DNA from: Planctomycetota bacterium | Lineage (GTDB): Bacteria > Planctomycetota > Phycisphaerae > UBA1845 | Direction: 5' to 3' | DNA: 6,259 bases | Assembly: GCA_022566435.1 (NCBI GenBank) | Contig: JADFIX010000267.1 | Location: forward strand, 1 to 6,259 | Part shown: positions 5,509-6,259 of the stretch, piece after piece | Layout of the letters: each line of letters opens with the position of its first letter | Numbering within the stretch: the stretch's first letter is position 1 | Program-made: the position numbers and the translations under genes | Notes under the pieces: generated by a model | The model's database searches: none | Told to the model about the DNA's origin: nothing | The model's input: only the letters and a program-made list of their open reading frames with translations

Positions 5509-6138
5509 CTACGGGCACGGATTCTCCGAGTTATCTTGGCACGGATCACTCGGGCAGCCGAACGGATAGGTATCGCCCTGGAAGGCGAAGAGCACAACGA
5601 GCAGATCGTTGAAGTTGGCCAATCTATTGAGAACCTGCGGCTCCACATCGGTCACCGACGCATGTGGTGCAAAAGCTGCCGCTTGCCAAGTCTTGATCAC
5701 CGCCACTGCGTCATCGATGTTGACCGTACCTTGTGGCGGTGTCCACTCGGTACCATTGAAATTACCGACGGTATCGCCCCACCACTTTCCGCCAACCGGT
5801 TGGTCGATGGTTTGCATGGCGAAGGGCGCGGAAAACGTGCTGCCGCTATTTGAGGTGGCCGTCACTTCGTAGGTCGCGACCGGGCCGATCAGACACCCTC
5901 CCGCATGAACCACCGGCTCGTTCCACACGCGCACCACGGGACCGGCAGTCGTCAACGTGGCGAGACCGGTGACCGGATCGGGCTCGCCCGCAACAGTCAC
6001 CTCCAGCACGTAGTTGTGCCCGTGCCCGTGCCGGTTGGCGCACTTGCCGAAGACTCGCCGGTTTTCTTCCGGTGTGAACTCCGGGTTCCAGTAGTAGTGC
6101 GAGGCGGAGAACTCAATCTTGCGCGTCAGGTAGATCAT
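5509..6138 (-). pseudogene. Chimera: truncated PTPS/QueD-like enzyme joined to a dockerin-like secreted tail
   Basis: The open frame is 209 residues. Residues 1-58 are clearly the start of a 6-pyruvoyltetrahydropterin synthase / 6-carboxytetrahydropterin synthase (pterin or queuosine-precursor pathway). They include FSASH14, FGKC33 (catalytic Cys position) and the zinc ligands H39 and H41 in RHGHGHNY, followed by a strand and GEPDPVTG, which matches the DPxTG turn of QueD. The family then needs about 65 more residues with the second His and the substrate Glu. Instead the frame switches near position 5965 to an unrelated sequence. Residues about 63-209 look like the end of a planctomycete secreted protein: VHAGGC...GPVATYEVTA, KWWGDTVG, then two dockerin-like segments with VNIDDAVAVIKTWQ and LANFNDLLVVLFAFQGD, ending Cys-rich. 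There is no signal peptide. The ATG overlaps the upstream stop (ATGA), with no clear Shine-Dalgarno, indicating coupling. It is probably a deletion fusion and non-functional as an enzyme, although the frame is intact. An assembly join is possible. Confidence 0.7.
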
Positions 6139-6259
6139 TTGGCGGTAACGGCGTAGTCGCGTCCTTTCCATTTGAGCGGCTGCCCGCTCAGGTGCTTGGC
6201 GGCCGAGGAAACCAGCAAGAGCGCAAAAAGACTGCTGCCCACGGTGTAATAAAAGATGC
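6135..6259 (-). CDS. C-terminal end of a probable family-2 glycosyltransferase (partial)
   Basis: The gene enters from the right edge on the minus strand and ends at TGA (6135-6137). Only 40 residues are visible. They comprise a hydrophobic segment (SSLFALLLVSSAAKHL) and then the ending GQPLKWKGRDYAVTAK. A transmembrane helix followed by a short W(K/R)GR-Y tail is typical of membrane-anchored GT2 enzymes of the carotenoid/hopanoid-associated type. The assignment rests on this tail alone and could be wrong. The stop overlaps the start of the next gene in an ATGA, so the two were built as one transcription unit. Confidence 0.45.
   Translation of the reverse strand, partial: IFYYTVGSSLFALLLVSSAAKHLSGQPLKWKGRDYAVTAK

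Noticed and set aside
6139..6171. Upstream ATG at 6171 as start of the QueD-like frame
   Set aside because: The added residues (MERTRLRRYRQ) overlap the end of the glycosyltransferase gene. The ATGA overlap at 6135-6138 gives the family's usual N-terminus.

Overview
The window looks like chromosomal DNA of a high-GC planctomycete, most likely a Phycisphaerae-type lineage. This is inferred from protein architecture, not from any marker gene. The supporting features are a secreted beta-propeller/Cys-repeat/thrombospondin-type-3 protein with a Cys-Gly, hydrophobic, Arg-rich C-terminus, and a dockerin-like C-terminal tail of the kind common in secreted proteins of that group. There are six protein-coding loci, no RNA genes, no recognisable transposase and no CRISPR array.

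Layout, left to right. Positions 1-294 are non-coding and hold an imperfect inverted repeat with A/T-tract ends. A large minus-strand gene (295-2802) encodes an 835-residue exported surface protein. It has a signal peptide, a six-bladed YWTD propeller, six short Cys-rich repeats, a large Cys-containing domain, a calcium-binding-type repeat and a C-terminal sorting-like tail. A strong sigma70-like promoter lies upstream of it. A palindrome-rich gap follows. Next, on the minus strand, is a glutathione peroxidase gene (3184-3792). Its reading frame is interrupted by a single UGA exactly at the active-site Cys/Sec position. A compact stem-loop sits at the right distance downstream to serve as a bacterial SECIS element, so I read the gene as an exported selenoprotein of 202 residues rather than as two broken ORFs.

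On the plus strand follow a two-domain YdbC/DUF4937-like protein (3994-4638) and a zinc-ribbon, single-pass membrane protein (4784-5419) whose external part is an internal duplication. Facing them on the minus strand is a two-gene unit that enters from the right edge. It consists of the C-terminal end of a probable family-2 glycosyltransferase, overlapping by ATGA a 6-pyruvoyltetrahydropterin synthase/QueD-like start. That QueD-like frame runs for only about 58 residues and then continues, in frame, into the dockerin-like tail of an unrelated secreted protein. This is a chimera that is probably non-functional, unless it is an assembly join.

The genes do not form one pathway. The most valuable item is the Sec-containing glutathione peroxidase. 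The second is the QueD/secreted-tail chimera. UGA is used as a normal stop elsewhere in the window (the ends of the large surface protein and of the glycosyltransferase), which argues against genetic-code reassignment as the explanation for the in-frame UGA.
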